Of a stretch of DNA of 64,000 nucleotides, positions 35,171 to 46,284 are shown piece by piece (positions within the stretch are counted from its first letter, which is position 1; the number at the start of each line of letters is the position of its first letter). The stretch is from Strigamia acuminata (taxonomy: Eukaryota > Arthropoda > Chilopoda > Geophilomorpha > Linotaeniidae): positions 5,171,605-5,235,604 of the forward strand of contig OX442321.1 of NCBI GenBank assembly GCA_949358305.1. The letters are read 5' to 3'. The notes below the pieces were generated by a model that made no database searches, was not told where the DNA came from, and saw only the letters and a list, made by a program, of their open reading frames with translations. The translations under genes and the position numbers were made by a program.

Positions 35171-35494
35171 AACACAAGAAGTATTGCAAATTGCACATTT
35201 GCAAATACTAGTACATGCACTCCTACACAAAGAGTTAATTTCAATGTGTATTGTAAATGCACAGAAAAAATGGAACAAACTGGGGTTAGAATGCCATTAC
35301 CAATCACGACGAGACAAATTCAATTTCAAATGAAAAATTCAAACCAAACTTTGAAAAAGCACCAAAAACCAGCAAACAGCTCCAAAAGGCACATCAAATA
35401 ATATTCTGAAGAAATACAGACGAAAATACATTTGGAACTAGGCCTATCGTAAGCCTAAAATGACGCCAAACAATAGCAAAAGAACATACAAATA

Positions 35495-35790
35495 AATGGA
35501 TCATTTTTCAAAGAAATACAAACTTGTTGACGAATTCGCGGAAATGTTAACCCCGTGTTTATGAAACCAATCAACCTTTTGGAAATCAAACCCGAATAAA
35601 ATAACGTGAAAAACGGACACGAACACAGCATCGACGCGGATGAAAACGACCTGTGAAATGGAACGAAAACACAAGCACGTGACTGTTGCTATGGCATCAC
35701 TATAGGTTGGAGCTCCTCAGATATATTTAATTACAGTTGCTCCCAACAGAGTGACACTGTAACTCAGTCAGTGGCAGGGAATTTTGAATT
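35495..35790 (+). pseudogene. Broken copy of the 100-aa MDHFSKKYK ORF
   Basis: Starts MDHFSKKYKLVDEFAEML and then loses frame after a one-base length change near the CCCCGTGTTTATG tract. The intact relative is at 53524-53826; other broken copies are at 40659 and 45757. Confidence 0.65.
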
Positions 35791-35799
35791 TTTATATTG

Positions 35800-36275
35800 A
35801 TACATAAATGACAAATAAAAATTTCAAACTGATGGATTTTTTATGAATTGTTAGAGTTTTAGTTAAGTTACGACTAATAAATGGATTTTTACGCTCAAAC
35901 AATGTGTTCTCAGACCTAAATTTGCATTTTTCTGATAAAAATTACAAATTTTTTCTGGAACCAGATCACCTAAGTTTTTTTTTCAAATTATAAATTGTAA
36001 AATGTAACGAAGTGGTAACTAGACTAACTAAGTAGTAACGGTAACGGTTGGTAACTAGTTACTTTTTTGGCTAAATAACTGTAACGGTAACAAGTTAATA
36101 AAATAATAGTAACGCGTGCAACTTTGACCATGACCCAGTCTAAACAAATTTGATGATTTCGGGTCCCGACTAATAACTTTTCCCCTGCCGGCACTGGCTT
36201 CAATTATACCGCAATAGAAATTTACTCCGCTGAGATCATCGCTTCACGATTCAATCTAATACCAGAGTTTTCAAA
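35800..36275. other. AT-rich repeat flank between array and copia fragment
   Basis: Holds the conserved trailer taataaatggatttttacgc of the preceding module, then a degenerate gtaacgg-type tandem stretch near 36000-36120. No gene. Confidence 0.5.
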
Positions 36276-36279
36276 CTAT

Positions 36280-36800
36280 ACAGGTAAACCAAGAGAGAAT
36301 AAGAGTAGGAAAAGGTGTAATTAATCTCAGCCAAGAAGATCTTGAAAGAATATGTAAGAAAAAGAAAGCACCAATAGTAATCTATCAAGATCTCGACTCT
36401 TCAGAAACATTCACGCCAGTGGACGCAAGAATATATGAGGAAATGTTGGATAATATGTATTTAATGCTCAGATCGAAGCCCAATCTTGCATATACTGTAA
36501 GCAGATTATCAACGTACAGCAGTAAACCAACCAAAATACATCTTAGGACTCTCAAAAGAACCTTGCAGTATATAAACGAAACCTTACATTATGGATTGTA
36601 ACTATAACCAAACTAAAAGACCATTGGAGCTTTACACTGATGCCAGCTGGAACGTGGGCAAGGATACCCAATTGTATAGTGGCTACGTATAGCATTCTAC
36701 TGTGGTTCAATAATCAGGGAATTAAATTGGTTGAAATGGAGAAGCATCAATATGGACTAGACTGTTGTTGTTGCTGTTGACCAAACAGCTGTTCCGTATT
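36280..36800 (+). pseudogene. Copia pol C-terminal fragment with RNase H piece
   Basis: Reads VGKGVINLSQEDLERICKKK, then YLMLRSKPNLAYTVSRLSTY and LRTLKRTLQYINETLHYGL, and after a stop, RPLELYTDASWNVGKD. This is the standard copia order leading into RNase H with the TDASW motif. Several stops and frameshifts show decay. It may belong to the same insertion as the gag at 31.1 kb, later split by the array. Confidence 0.8.
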
Positions 36801-37387
36801 CCCACCAATTAAACCTGTTTTACATCATTTAAATTTGAAACATTTCTATTCTAGATTTTAAGCAAATACAACCCCTCGTAGAATATATTTCCGAAAAGAA
36901 AACGAGAGGAAAGAGATTACTGCGTCAAATGTGTGGACACCAGAACAAGACAAAATGAAGAGGATTTTTCATTTAGAAACCAAACAGGGCACAGATTATA
37001 CTCCACATTCAAATACATAAGTTATCCCAAGCAATGGCTGCACTACAAATCAATCAACGCCTGGTTTAATAAATTTAAAAACGCCATCTCCTGTTATGCC
37101 TCGAATGAATGACGCTCGGCGTGTGATGTGATCTCCACAAGACTTTTCGCATAATTCCGCAGAAATTTCAGCATGTTTTAGTTAGTTGATTCAACTTCTT
37201 TGCACTGTGAGCCATCAATTCAGTGTACACGGCATGATTTTTTTTATGAAGTTGCTTAATTATTTTTTTGTTTTAATTTAAGGACAAGTATTCATTTTGT
37301 GATAAATACAAACTAGAGTTAGGAGTAATGCGGCTCGGCCAATGGGAGAAGGCCACCCTTTTGAGTTGAACAAGAGTAGGTTTATTT

Positions 37388-37621
37388 TTTGGGAATCCGG
37401 CACACGTGTTCAACGAAGCCGACAATGCATCTATCCTCACTGCAGGATACAGAATGCGGAGATACAACAGAGCTGTGCGATTGACTCGCTGGCAACGACT
37501 AACTACACACAAGTTTCCTGATTGTTCGATTTCACAACTTATAAAACAATTCGAACGAAGAGAAGGCCACCCTTTTGAGTTGAACAAGAGTATAGAGGTT
37601 TTTTTGTGCTTTTTGGGCTGA
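37388..37621 (+). CDS. Array ORF, GNPxHVF family, intronless copy
   Basis: Encodes FFGNPAHVFNEADNASILTA, then YRMRRYNRAVRLTRWQRLTT, then FPDCSISQLIKQFER. It aligns with the two-exon copy at 50080-50437, but the 57 bp intron is absent at exactly the same codon boundary. The C-terminus diverges after the shared QFER. Basic, Arg-rich and not assigned to any family I know. It could be an active or recent retrocopy, or the ancestral form. Confidence 0.4.
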   Translation, partial: FGNPAHVFNEADNASILTAGYRMRRYNRAVRLTRWQRLTTHKFPDCSISQLIKQFERREGHPFELNKSIEVFLCFLG

Positions 37622-37656
37622 TTTAGCTTTTTGGGGGCCCTGGACTTGAGGTTTTT

Positions 37657-37912
37657 TCGGGGCCCCTAGTAAGAAACCGGATGAAGAAGAACCCAGGGTT
37701 GAGGAGCTGGGTCAACTCATTACACAACGTCATTACACATTTCAGCAGATTAGAGATAAAGTAGCAAAGAAACAAAGATAGGAATAGAACAGCACTGTCT
37801 TTTGTGTGTATATATACAAGTTTGTTATTGGACTTTTATAAAAGGTAGAAACATTAATTAAAAACCAAAACTGAATATAAATAAGTTGAAGCCTGCTTAT
37901 CAATAAGCCAGA
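37657..37912 (+). pseudogene. Array module, best copy of the LITQRHYTFQQIRDKV frame
   Basis: In this copy one frame reads SKKPDEEEPRVEELGQLITQ followed by RHYTFQQIRDKVAKKQR before a stop, joined to the segment also seen at 33838. The other copies (34087, 38878, 48430) differ by a one-base change in the VEELG region. No recognised domain. Confidence 0.4.
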
Positions 37913-38276
37913 TTCAGATTTGGATCAAGATAGGATAGACTACAGAGGTTAGAAGATAGTTTCTGATAAGCAAAGAGAGCTGCATTTAGATGGAAAGTCA
38001 TCAGAACACATCCAAAACGACTTGAAATTACTACAATCACTCCAAAATAACCAAAAAAAATGAATTGCTGGTTTGATTAAAGAAATATCATGTCAGACAT
38101 GCAACCAAAGCTCCAATAAACTGTTCAAACTAGTAGAAGGTATGTAGAATGTAATGGCATAAATAACCACAGGCAGCAATAAATGAATGTTTGTGGCGGC
38201 AAAGACTTCTTTTGTTTTTTGTTTTTTTTTTTTTTTTGCTTGAAAACGCGTTTTTTTGTTTTGAAAAATTAACAAG

Positions 38277-38429
38277 ATGAACTCAACAACAACTAGCGAC
38301 AAAAATATTTTTACGATTGACACTTACACAATTATAGGCGTTGCAATAATTGTAGCATTTATTTTCATTTCATTTTTTTATTTATTTTTCAAACGATTCA
38401 TACCGTTAATTTTATATTTTTATTTTTAA
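38277..38429 (+). CDS. Array single-span membrane protein, copy 1
   Basis: A 50-aa ORF: MNSTTTSDKNIFTIDTYTII, then a hydrophobic span of about 22 residues (GVAIIVAFIFISFFYLFF) and a KRF stop-transfer. The predicted protein has a short Ser/Thr-rich outside segment, one membrane span and a basic end. Downstream (38431-38638) the basic-tail segment carries an in-frame TGA, so a longer spliced form is broken here. Confidence 0.45.
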   Translation: MNSTTTSDKNIFTIDTYTIIGVAIIVAFIFISFFYLFFKRFIPLILYFYF

Positions 38430-38877
38430 GAGACAATTTAAAACCCTTAAAAGCGGCAAATCTTGAATAGATCGACACGACCATCTCATTAAAAATAAGC
38501 TAAAAGTGCCCAACTTAAAGAAATATGCTGGGGATAGTTTCAGAACGCAGAAAAAGAAAGTTTCACGGTCCAACCACACCGCTTCCAAAGAAACCGCAGC
38601 CAAAGAAACCGCAGCCTCCAAAGAGAAGAAATTATTAAAGGAAGGAATACTTGAAGTTTGGTATAATAACCGGAATAGAGTGCGTATAAAACACGTGAGT
38701 ATTTCGTTTTTCATGCACGAAAACGATTCATAAATTTCTTATTTTTATTTTATAGGCGGAATTTAAAACCGTTAGAAGTGGACATAGTTTGCATGACAGA
38801 TACGATTATCTCGTGCAAAATAATGAGACGGCGGCCAATTTGAATCGCCCTGCTCGGGAGTCGGGACAGTTTCAGAA

Positions 38878-39110
38878 CTGATGTTGGGCCTCACTCACAA
38901 CAGGGTTGAGGAGCCTGGGTCAACTCATTACACAACGTCATTACACATTTCAGCAGATTAGAGATTAAGTAGCAGAGAGACAAAGATAGGGATAGAACAG
39001 CACTGTCTTTTGTGTGTATATATGCAACAAGTTTGTTATTGGACTTTTATAAAAGGAACTGAATATAAATAAGTTGAAGCCTGTTTATCATTAAGCCAGA
39101 TTCAGATTAG
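38878..39110 (+). repeat. Array module copy (gactgatgttgggcc block)
   Basis: Third copy of the block at 34087 and 37690. It follows a tail exon reading FKTVRSGHSLHDRYDYL that ends in a stop at 38881. Confidence 0.7.
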
Positions 39111-39164
39111 GATCAAGATAGGATAGACTATAGAGGTTTAAAGATAGTTTTTGATAAGTCACCT

Positions 39165-39537
39165 TTGACCAAAAAATTGTCAGCATTTAGCATTAGAGAG
39201 ACAAAGATAGGAATAGAACAAACAGCATTCATTACAGCTTTTGCTGCATTTAGACGGAACGCCATCAAAACACATCCATTACAAGAAAAGGTAACTTGCG
39301 ATGAAGCTAAGAACCTAATAGACGCAATTGAAGAGAGAGACAACAGAAGAAATCAAAGGGATTTGCAACTAATTGTGGAAATAGAAACTCAAAGGGATGA
39401 TTTCAAAGCTCAGCTTCTGAGAGTGCTAGCAGAGAGAACGCAGGATGAGCGTGACTTGCAGCAAGCTGAGCTTGCCTTGCACCAGGCTCAAGAGCAAAAT
39501 CAGCAGTTGTTCTGGTTTTTTTATATTTTTTTTTTAT
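39165..39537 (+). CDS. Array ORF with predicted coiled coil
   Basis: The open frame contains FITAFAAFRRNAIKTHPLQE followed by a charged helical stretch (DAIEERDNRRNQRDLQLIVE, then ERTQDERDLQQAELALHQAQ) typical of a coiled coil, and ends in a poly-T-derived hydrophobic tail that is probably intronic. The first part is paralogous to 34378, 37960, 39750, 44865 and 48720, where the frame is lost. The coiled-coil half is unique to this copy. No start codon near the conserved part is clear. Confidence 0.35.
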
Positions 39538-39749
39538 AAATTTTTCTTTATATATATATTTTTTTTATATATGAATATTTTGTTACATATTTTCTTTTTA
39601 GCTAAAATGTGCGACAATCTTCAATTGAAAGATAGCACAAATTCAGATTCAGCCGTGAACAGAAGAAACGAAAGGAATATAAATAAGTTGAAGCCTGCTT
39701 ATCAATAAGCCAGATTCAGATTTGGTTCAAGATAGAATAGACTATAGAG

Positions 39750-40610
39750 GAGTGAAGATAGTTTCTGATAAGCAAAGAGAGACAAAGATAGGGATAGAAC
39801 AGCATTCATTACACCTTTTGCTGCATTTAGATGGAAAGCCATCAAAGCACATCCAAAACGACTTGAAATTACTACAACCACTCTAAATTAACCAAAAAAA
39901 TGAATTGCTGGTTTGATTAAAGAAATATCATGTCAGACATGCAACCAAAGCTCCAATAAACTGTTCAAACTAGTAGAAGGTATGTAGAATGGAAGTAATG
40001 GCATAAATAACCACAGGCAGCAATAAATGAATGTTTGTGGTAGCAAAGACTTCTGGGTCCGTATTAGATTCAATACAATGGTAGGATCAAGAGCTGCACA
40101 GGGCACCAAGACGAATGGGACCCATTAATGCGCTCAAATTCACTTGTGGATAGATTCAATGTAACACTGGCACAAAATGGTCACAAATCCTGGAGCAAGT
40201 ACAAAGGATGTTCAAGAGTTGTTGAAATAATAGATGGCAAACAATTTTCAATTCACTCGAAAAAATGAAACAAGACTGATGAGGAGGAAGAGGTAGAGGC
40301 GTAAACTCAATGCCACACATTTGCAAATATATGCACTCCTACACAAAGAGTTAACTTCAATGTGTATTGTAAATGCACAGAAAAAATGGAACAAACTGGG
40401 GTTAGAATGCCATTACCAATCATGACAAGACAAATTCAATTTCAAGTGAAAAATTCAAACCAAACTTTGAAAAAGCACCAAAAACCAGCAAACAGCTCCA
40501 AAAGGCACATCAAATAATATTCTTGCCAAATAAATACTCAACCGCCACATAACTGAAGAAATACAGAAGAAAATACATTTGGAACTAGGCCTATCGTAAG
40601 CCTAAAGTGA
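39750..40610 (+). repeat. Array module block, second large copy
   Basis: Contiguous block (agcattcattacaccttttg ... gctccaataaactgttc ... LAQNGHKSW family ... aaatacatttggaactaggc) that recurs at 44865-45715 with high identity, and in part at 34378-35465. It contains no intact long ORF here. Confidence 0.75.
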
Positions 40611-40658
40611 CGCCAAACGATAGCAAAAGAACATACCGATATGTAAGAAAATAAATGA

Positions 40659-40960
40659 ATCATTTTTCAAAGAAATACAAACTTGCTGACAAATTCGCGG
40701 AAATGTTAATCCCGTGTTTATGAAACCAATCAACCTTTTGGAAATCAAACCCGAATTAACGTGAACAACGGACTCACGAAAACAGCATCGACCCGCATAG
40801 GATGAAAACGACCTGTGAAATGGAACGAAGAACACAAACACGTGACTGTTGCTATGGCGACAGTAAAGCATCACTATTGTTTGGAGCTCCTCAGAAATAG
40901 TTAATAACAGTTGCTCCCAACAGAGTGACACTGCAACTCACAGTCAGTGGCGGGAAATTT
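40659..40960 (+). pseudogene. Broken copy of the 100-aa MDHFSKKYK ORF
   Basis: The start codon has become ATC-preceded ATGAATC, with frameshifts in the middle. The end region (QIVNNSCSQQSDTATHSQ in the shifted frame) is still alignable in DNA with 53524-53826. Confidence 0.6.
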
Positions 40961-41056
40961 TGAATTTTTATATTGATAAATAAATGTCAAATAAAAATTT
41001 CAAACTAATGAATTGTTGATGAATTGTTAGAGTTTTAGTTAAGTTTCGGCTAATAA

Positions 41057-41332
41057 ATGGATTTTTACGCTCAAAATCCTATTTCCTATGGCCTTTCACG
41101 TACCAAAATGCATCAAGGAGGAGTGAACTCCGGACATTTCACAAATAGAACGTTCATCGAACCTCATATCGTGAGAGTGCTTAGCTGTCATCGCCGACAA
41201 GAACGTCTGCTGTGCGTCGCGGTTCTTCAGTGGCTTGTGAGAATGCAATCAAAAGCTGCAATCCAACTGCTCAAACCAGTGGCAGTGGGACTAGTGGGTG
41301 TCCCAATAGAAAGAACAGCAAGCACATTTTAG
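41057..41332 (+). CDS. Array ORF, 91 aa, MDFYAQNP family
   Basis: ORF of 91 codons starting MDFYAQNPISYGLSRTKMHQ. It contains a basic-hydrophobic helix (CVAVLQWLVRMQSKAAIQLL) followed by PVAVGLVGVPIERTAST. Relatives beginning with the same MDFYAQNP words lie at 35880, 46155 and 53901 but diverge into a tandem repeat after about 15 codons, so this is the only copy with the long C-terminus. The trailing 41340-41410 segment shares NPNKGC-coding DNA with 52737. Function unknown. Confidence 0.4.
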   Translation: MDFYAQNPISYGLSRTKMHQGGVNSGHFTNRTFIEPHIVRVLSCHRRQERLLCVAVLQWLVRMQSKAAIQLLKPVAVGLVGVPIERTASTF

Positions 41333-41339
41333 GTCCACA

Positions 41340-42418
41340 AGGTTTCAAAAATCCCAACAAGGGCTGTGTGCTTTACAGAAGCATTTGCAAAGAATGTACA
41401 AAAGTTTGTTGAATAATTGATGAAAAATAAAACACCAAAGTCCATTAAGGTAAGGCTTAAAATGCAATGCAAACATTTCCCAAAAATCAAATTTAAAATA
41501 TAAAATGCAAATATAAGCTTACATCAATTAAATTTGAAACATGTTTATTCTAGATTTTAAGCAAATACTACCGTAGTAGAGAAGGCGGCACAGATTTAGG
41601 CAAAAACTGATATCATATCAGGGCTAAAAGAAAGAAAAGACAATCTACCACAAGAAAAAAAAATTTCAATTTGTTGATTTGTTTTCTTTTCTTTTTTTTT
41701 TAAAAAAAAAACAGTTAATTTAAGGTGACTGAGGTAAGTTGGACAGTACTAATTTGATGGTGCTCTACAACTTTGCAATTGGAAATTTTGCTCTATCTCG
41801 ACCAGTTTACGGGTTAGCGAATGAAAAGTGCATTGTTGCATATCTGGCATAAAATTTCCATCCCTACTTTGCTATAGGCTAGTCTGCTTGGTTTTTTTAA
41901 AAAAGCATATACTTATTCTGGAAATTCTTAAACAAACACCCTGTACATTGTTATTTCAGTAAAAGCATTGGTTTTCATAGAGCAAAAACCTGTTTGCTTT
42001 CTTTCCAATTTCTGACCTGATCATTAGATTCTAGAATCCATTATGGATTAGTTTGGTTAGTCTCCTCCAACCACTCCCTCCTGAGGTTATGCGTGGGCAA
42101 AACCAGCCTCACCCCCCACTACTTCTGCCACTCCAAGTGCAAGACAGGTAAATGGTGACCGTCCGCCACAAAAGGAGGCTTTGTGGAGATGCTTCATGCC
42201 AAAACTGCATTTGTTACCACTAGTGCTTGTTGTTTACACTTGTATGCCACTGGCTAAAATATCTTCCCCCATTATTAGAACTGGAGAGGCGATACTTTGT
42301 TTGGAAATAACTACGAGTATCTTTGGTGGAGGGCTACTCCGCTGCCCTCGCAATCTGGGGGTTTCACTGGGCGAATGTTTTACCAGACTTTAGGGAGGAA
42401 ACCCCAAACTCCCTCACC
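41340..42418. other. Repeat-rich spacer, no gene
   Basis: Includes a 41.74-41.95 kb stretch with aattggaaattttgctctatc and acaccctgta, words common in arthropod transposons and echoed near 31.98 kb. A GC-richer unique segment follows (42060-42418). Confidence 0.4.
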
Positions 42419-42717
42419 TGAGTGAATCTTTCTAACGTGTCGCGTAGAATTCTTTCTTTTTGCAGTCCCTAGACCCACAAACATAATTCGAGTTAATTTG
42501 AAGGAAAAATCCCAACCGCGAATTCTAAATTCTACATTTTTGTGCGGTGTTTACTGGAGGAAGATTATTGTTGTTAAAGGCGTTAATATCGAGTTTAGGT
42601 TTGGTTAATTCAAGTGTTTTTATCAATATGATGAGCGTAATAGACGCCGACTGCTTCGCTGTTGTGGGGAGTTTGTCGTCAGGTTTTATAGTTTATTTTT
42701 CGTTTTTATAATAAATG
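42419..42717 (+). repeat. 300-bp duplicated block, copy 1
   Basis: Almost identical to 50440-50732: gagtgaatctttctaac, tagacccacaaacataatt, agacgccgactgcttcgctg and the trailer tttcgtttttataataaat. Both copies immediately precede a member of the single-span membrane-protein family, so the block is probably its 5' flank. Confidence 0.9.
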
Positions 42718-42754
42718 TGTTGGGTTAGGGTTTATTTATTACTGATAAACAACA

Positions 42755-43315
42755 ATCGACCCTAGTATAGCTGGGATCGTGGCAATGGCAGCGGTTATTA
42801 TCGTCCTGGGTTTGTCATATTTGTATTTCAAATACAGGTAATTATTTTTTTTTGGAAATTTGTAGAAAATCGGGCGATTACCTGACCGCGCGACTAGTTG
42901 TCCACGCGATGAGAAATAGAAAACATAGAAAGACCTGCTCGGGCTACTAAAGAAGATTTTTTTTTTGAAATTTTTTTTTAAAATAATAATAAGTATTTTT
43001 TTAGTTGTGTAATTCAAAGGAAATGCGAGTAAGTTTGGATCGTGTTTTTTTTTTTGTGCTAATTTTAACAAACACCCATCTGGCGCATAGGATAGTTATA
43101 AAAATTAAGAATAAAACAAATGTTTTGCAAATTTGAAATGGAGCAGATCAACAGACTGGATATTCTGGTTAGGGAAAACAAAAAAGTCCCAAATTTGAAA
43201 AAGCACATTGGTGACAGCTTTCGGAACCAAAAGAAAAAATTCCATGGCCCAACAGCACCACAGCGACGACCGCAACTAAGACGGCACAAACTCCACATTC
43301 ACATTCGTTATTAAA
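42755..43315 (+). pseudogene. Array single-span membrane protein, two-exon copy
   Basis: Exon 1 encodes IDPSIAGIVAMAAVIIVLGL then SYLYFKYR, ending at a good donor (gtaatt after 42838). Exon 2, beginning near 43111, encodes the basic tail RENKKVPNLKKHIGDSFRNQ then KKKFHGPTAPQ and a stop at 43315. No ATG is seen in frame with exon 1, so the start may be lost or lie in an upstream exon. Confidence 0.4.
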
Positions 43316-43324
43316 AGACTCAAA

Positions 43325-43745
43325 TAAATCATGAGAATGTCAAGATCTTATGTCTTTTCCACATAAATAGCCGGTTCCTACATGACATTCTATGCAAATA
43401 AACATTCATTTGTGTTTTATTTTTATTTTTTTAATGATAAAAATATTTTTTCGTCTATTTTTTTGACGATGAGGAGTCGGATTTGATGTCCTTGGAAAAT
43501 TATCGCCCTCTGCCACCATAGAGTGACCTTGCTTAAAAATGCATTTTTTTTGTTTGAAAATGCATTTTTTTTTTTTTGAAAATGCATTTTTTTGTTTGAA
43601 AATGCCTTTTTTTTGCTAATAAAAGGTCATTTCTAAATGTTCAATCTTTATTCCATGGGATAAAACCGAGTTTTTTCTAAACTGCGAAACCACGAATGAG
43701 AACTCGTATTAACATAATCCAGGATGAGCGATAAACTCAAAACCT
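43325..43745 (+). repeat. Dispersed repeat with satellite tail, copy 3
   Basis: Near-identical to 32955-33400, including the gaaaatgcatttttt satellite (43532-43615) and the following 130 bp block. It lies between two membrane-protein family members. Confidence 0.85.
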
Positions 43746-43775
43746 TAATTTGGAAAATGAAAAATTAAACAAGAA

Positions 43776-44122
43776 ATGAATTCTACAACAACATCTGAAC
43801 AAAATGTTTTCACTATTGACACTTTTCCAATTATAGGAGTTGCAATAATTTTAGCCATTATTTTCATTTCATTTTGTTATTTATTTTTCAAACGATTCAT
43901 AAATTTTATATATATTTTTTTAAGAGACAATTTAAAACCCTTAAAAGCGGCAAATCTTTAATAGATCGACACGACCATCTCATTAAAAATAATCTAAAAG
44001 TGCCCAACTTAAAGAAAGATGCTGGGGATAGTTTCAGAACACAGAAAAAGAAAGTTGCACGGTCCAACCACACCGCTTCCAAAGAAACCGCAGCCTCCAA
44101 AGAAAAGAAATTATTAAAGTAA
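43776..44122 (+). CDS. Array single-span membrane protein, best-preserved copy
   Basis: The ATG at 43776 opens MNSTTTSEQNVFTIDTFPII, a membrane span GVAIILAIIFISFCYLFF and KRF; the first frame stops at 43961. An overlapping downstream frame (from about 43922) encodes the family tail FKTLKSGKSLIDRHDHLIKN, then LKVPNLKKDAGDSFRTQKKK and a Lys/Ala-rich end, to 44119. An acceptor-like aag at 43920 precedes the tail, but no GT donor is obvious in exon 1, so splicing is uncertain. Topology would be short extracytosolic N-terminus, one span, basic cytosolic tail. Unknown family. Confidence 0.45.
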
Positions 44123-44595
44123 GGAATACTTGAAGTTTGGTATAATAACCGGAATATAGAAGTATGTATTTCGTTTTTCATGCACGAAAACGATTCATAA
44201 ATTTCTTATTTTTATTTTTTAGACAGAATTTAAAACCGTTAGAAGTGGACATAAGCTTAGTTTGCAATAGTCATTTCGTTGCAGTGTATTTTTCAGAGCA
44301 ATGTGCAGAGTTTGCTCAATTTTTTTCAAATTTCAACATGAAAATAAATTTTGTTTTAAATATTCTGTTGAGATTCAAAAACCTGTTTTTAATAAAGGTT
44401 GACTCGATTAATATTAATTCGAATTTCACGCGTGTCTGATTAGAATCCCTGACGGAATTTTTTTTTTAAATAATAATAATTATTTTTTTACTTGTGTAAT
44501 TCAAAGAAAATGCGAGTTTTGAAGTTTGGATCGTGTTTTTTTTTACACTTAGAGATTTTTTTCCCATCTGGCGCACAGGATAGTTATAGACAAAC

Positions 44596-44721
44596 AATGC
44601 CAAACAACACACTTCCTAATGAAGAACTGTCAGAAACGGGATTAAACACCAAAATTAGAAGATTGATGAAAGATATCGCAAATTCAGATTCAGCCGTGAA
44701 ATTAGTAATTGCAATAATGTA
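44596..44721 (+). CDS. Short array ORF (MPNNTLPNEELSE)
   Basis: A 41-aa ORF starting MPNNTLPNEELSETGLNTKI and ending in VKLVIAIM. Part of it (NSDSAV) recurs at 39630. It lies at the head of the third large block. No assignment. Confidence 0.25.
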
Positions 44722-44864
44722 AAGAGAAAATAGAAGACATTTATAAAGGATAGAAATATTAATTAAAAACCAAAACTGAATATAAATGAGTTGAAGCCTG
44801 CTTATCATTAAGCCAGATTCAGATTTGGATCAAGATAGGATAGACAATAGAGGTTTGAAGATAG

Positions 44865-45715
44865 TTTCTGATAAGCAAAGAGAGACAAAGATGGGGATAG
44901 AACAGCATTCATTACACCTTTTGCTGCATTTAGATGGAAAGCCATCAAAACACATCCAAAACGACTTGAAATTACTACAACCACTCTAAATTAACCAAAA
45001 AAATGAATTGCTGGTTTGATTAAAGAAATATCATGTCAGACATGCAACCAAAGCTCCAATAAACTGTTCAAACTAGTAGAAGGTATGTAGAATAGAGGTA
45101 ATGGCATAAATAACCACAGGCAGCAATAAATGAATGTTTGTGGTTGCAAAGATTTCTGGGTCCGTATTAGATACAATACAATGGTAGGATCAAGAGCTGC
45201 ACAGGGCACCAAGACCGAATGGGACCCATTAATGCGCTCAAATTCACTTGTGGATAGATTCAATGTAACACTGGCACAAAATGGTCACAAATCCTGGAGC
45301 AAGTACAAAGGATGTTCAAGAGTTGTTGAAATAATGGATGGTAAACAATTTTCAATTCAGTCGAAAAAATGAAACAAGACTGATGAGGAGGAAGAGGTAG
45401 AGGCGTAAACTCAATGCCACACATTTGCAAATATATGCACTCCTACACAAAGAGTTACTTTCAATGTGTATTATAAATGCAGAGAAAAAATGGAACAAAC
45501 TGGGCCTAGAATGCCATTATTAATCATGACAAGACAAATTCAATTTCAAGTGAAAAATTCAAACCAAACTTTGAAAAAGGACCAAAAACCAGCAAACAGC
45601 TCCAAAAAACACATCAAATAATATTCTTGGTAAATAAATACTCAACCGCCACATAACTGAAGAAATACAGAAGAAAATACATTTCGAACTAGGCCTGTCG
45701 TAAGCCTAAAATGAC
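44865..45715 (+). repeat. Array module block, third large copy
   Basis: Collinear with 39750-40610. It contains the best preserved LAQNGHKSWSKYK frame (45130-45372, about 80 codons beginning MNVCGCKDFWVRIRYNTMVG), which is the strongest evidence that this module once encoded a protein. Confidence 0.75.
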
Positions 45716-45756
45716 CCAAACAATAGCAAAAGAACATTCCGGTATGTAAGAAAATA

Positions 45757-46160
45757 AATGGATCATTTTTCAAAGAAATACAAACTTGCTGAGAAATTCG
45801 CGGAAATGTTAACCCCGTGTTTATGAAACCAATCAACCTTTTGGAAATCAAACCCGAATTAACGTGAACAACGGACACGAACACAGCATACCCGAGGATG
45901 AAAACGACCAGTGAAATGGAACGAAGAACACAAACACGTGACTGTTGCTATGGCTTCAGTAAAAGCATCATTATTGTTTGGAGCTCCTCAGATATATTTA
46001 ATAACAGTTGTTCCCAAGAGAGGGACACTACAACTCACAATCAGTGGCAGAAGATTTTGAAATTTTATATTGATAAATAAATGACAAATAAAAAAGTCAA
46101 AGTGATGAATTTTTGATGAATTGTTAGAGTTTTAATTATTGTTTCGGCTAATAAATGGAT
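45757..46160 (+). pseudogene. Broken copy of the 100-aa MDHFSKKYK ORF
   Basis: Starts MDHFSKKYKLAEKFAEMLTP and then shifts frame at the same CCCCGTGTTTATG tract as the 35.5 kb copy. Followed by the conserved trailer and an MDFYAQNPIPYG start. Confidence 0.65.
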
Positions 46161-46284
46161 TTTTACGCTCAAAATCCAATTCCCTATGGCTTGCACGTAC
46201 CAAAATGCATCAAAAATGATTTGTGTATACAAAAATGCATCAATAAATGGCTTGTTCTTGCCAAAATGTATCAATTAATGGCCT

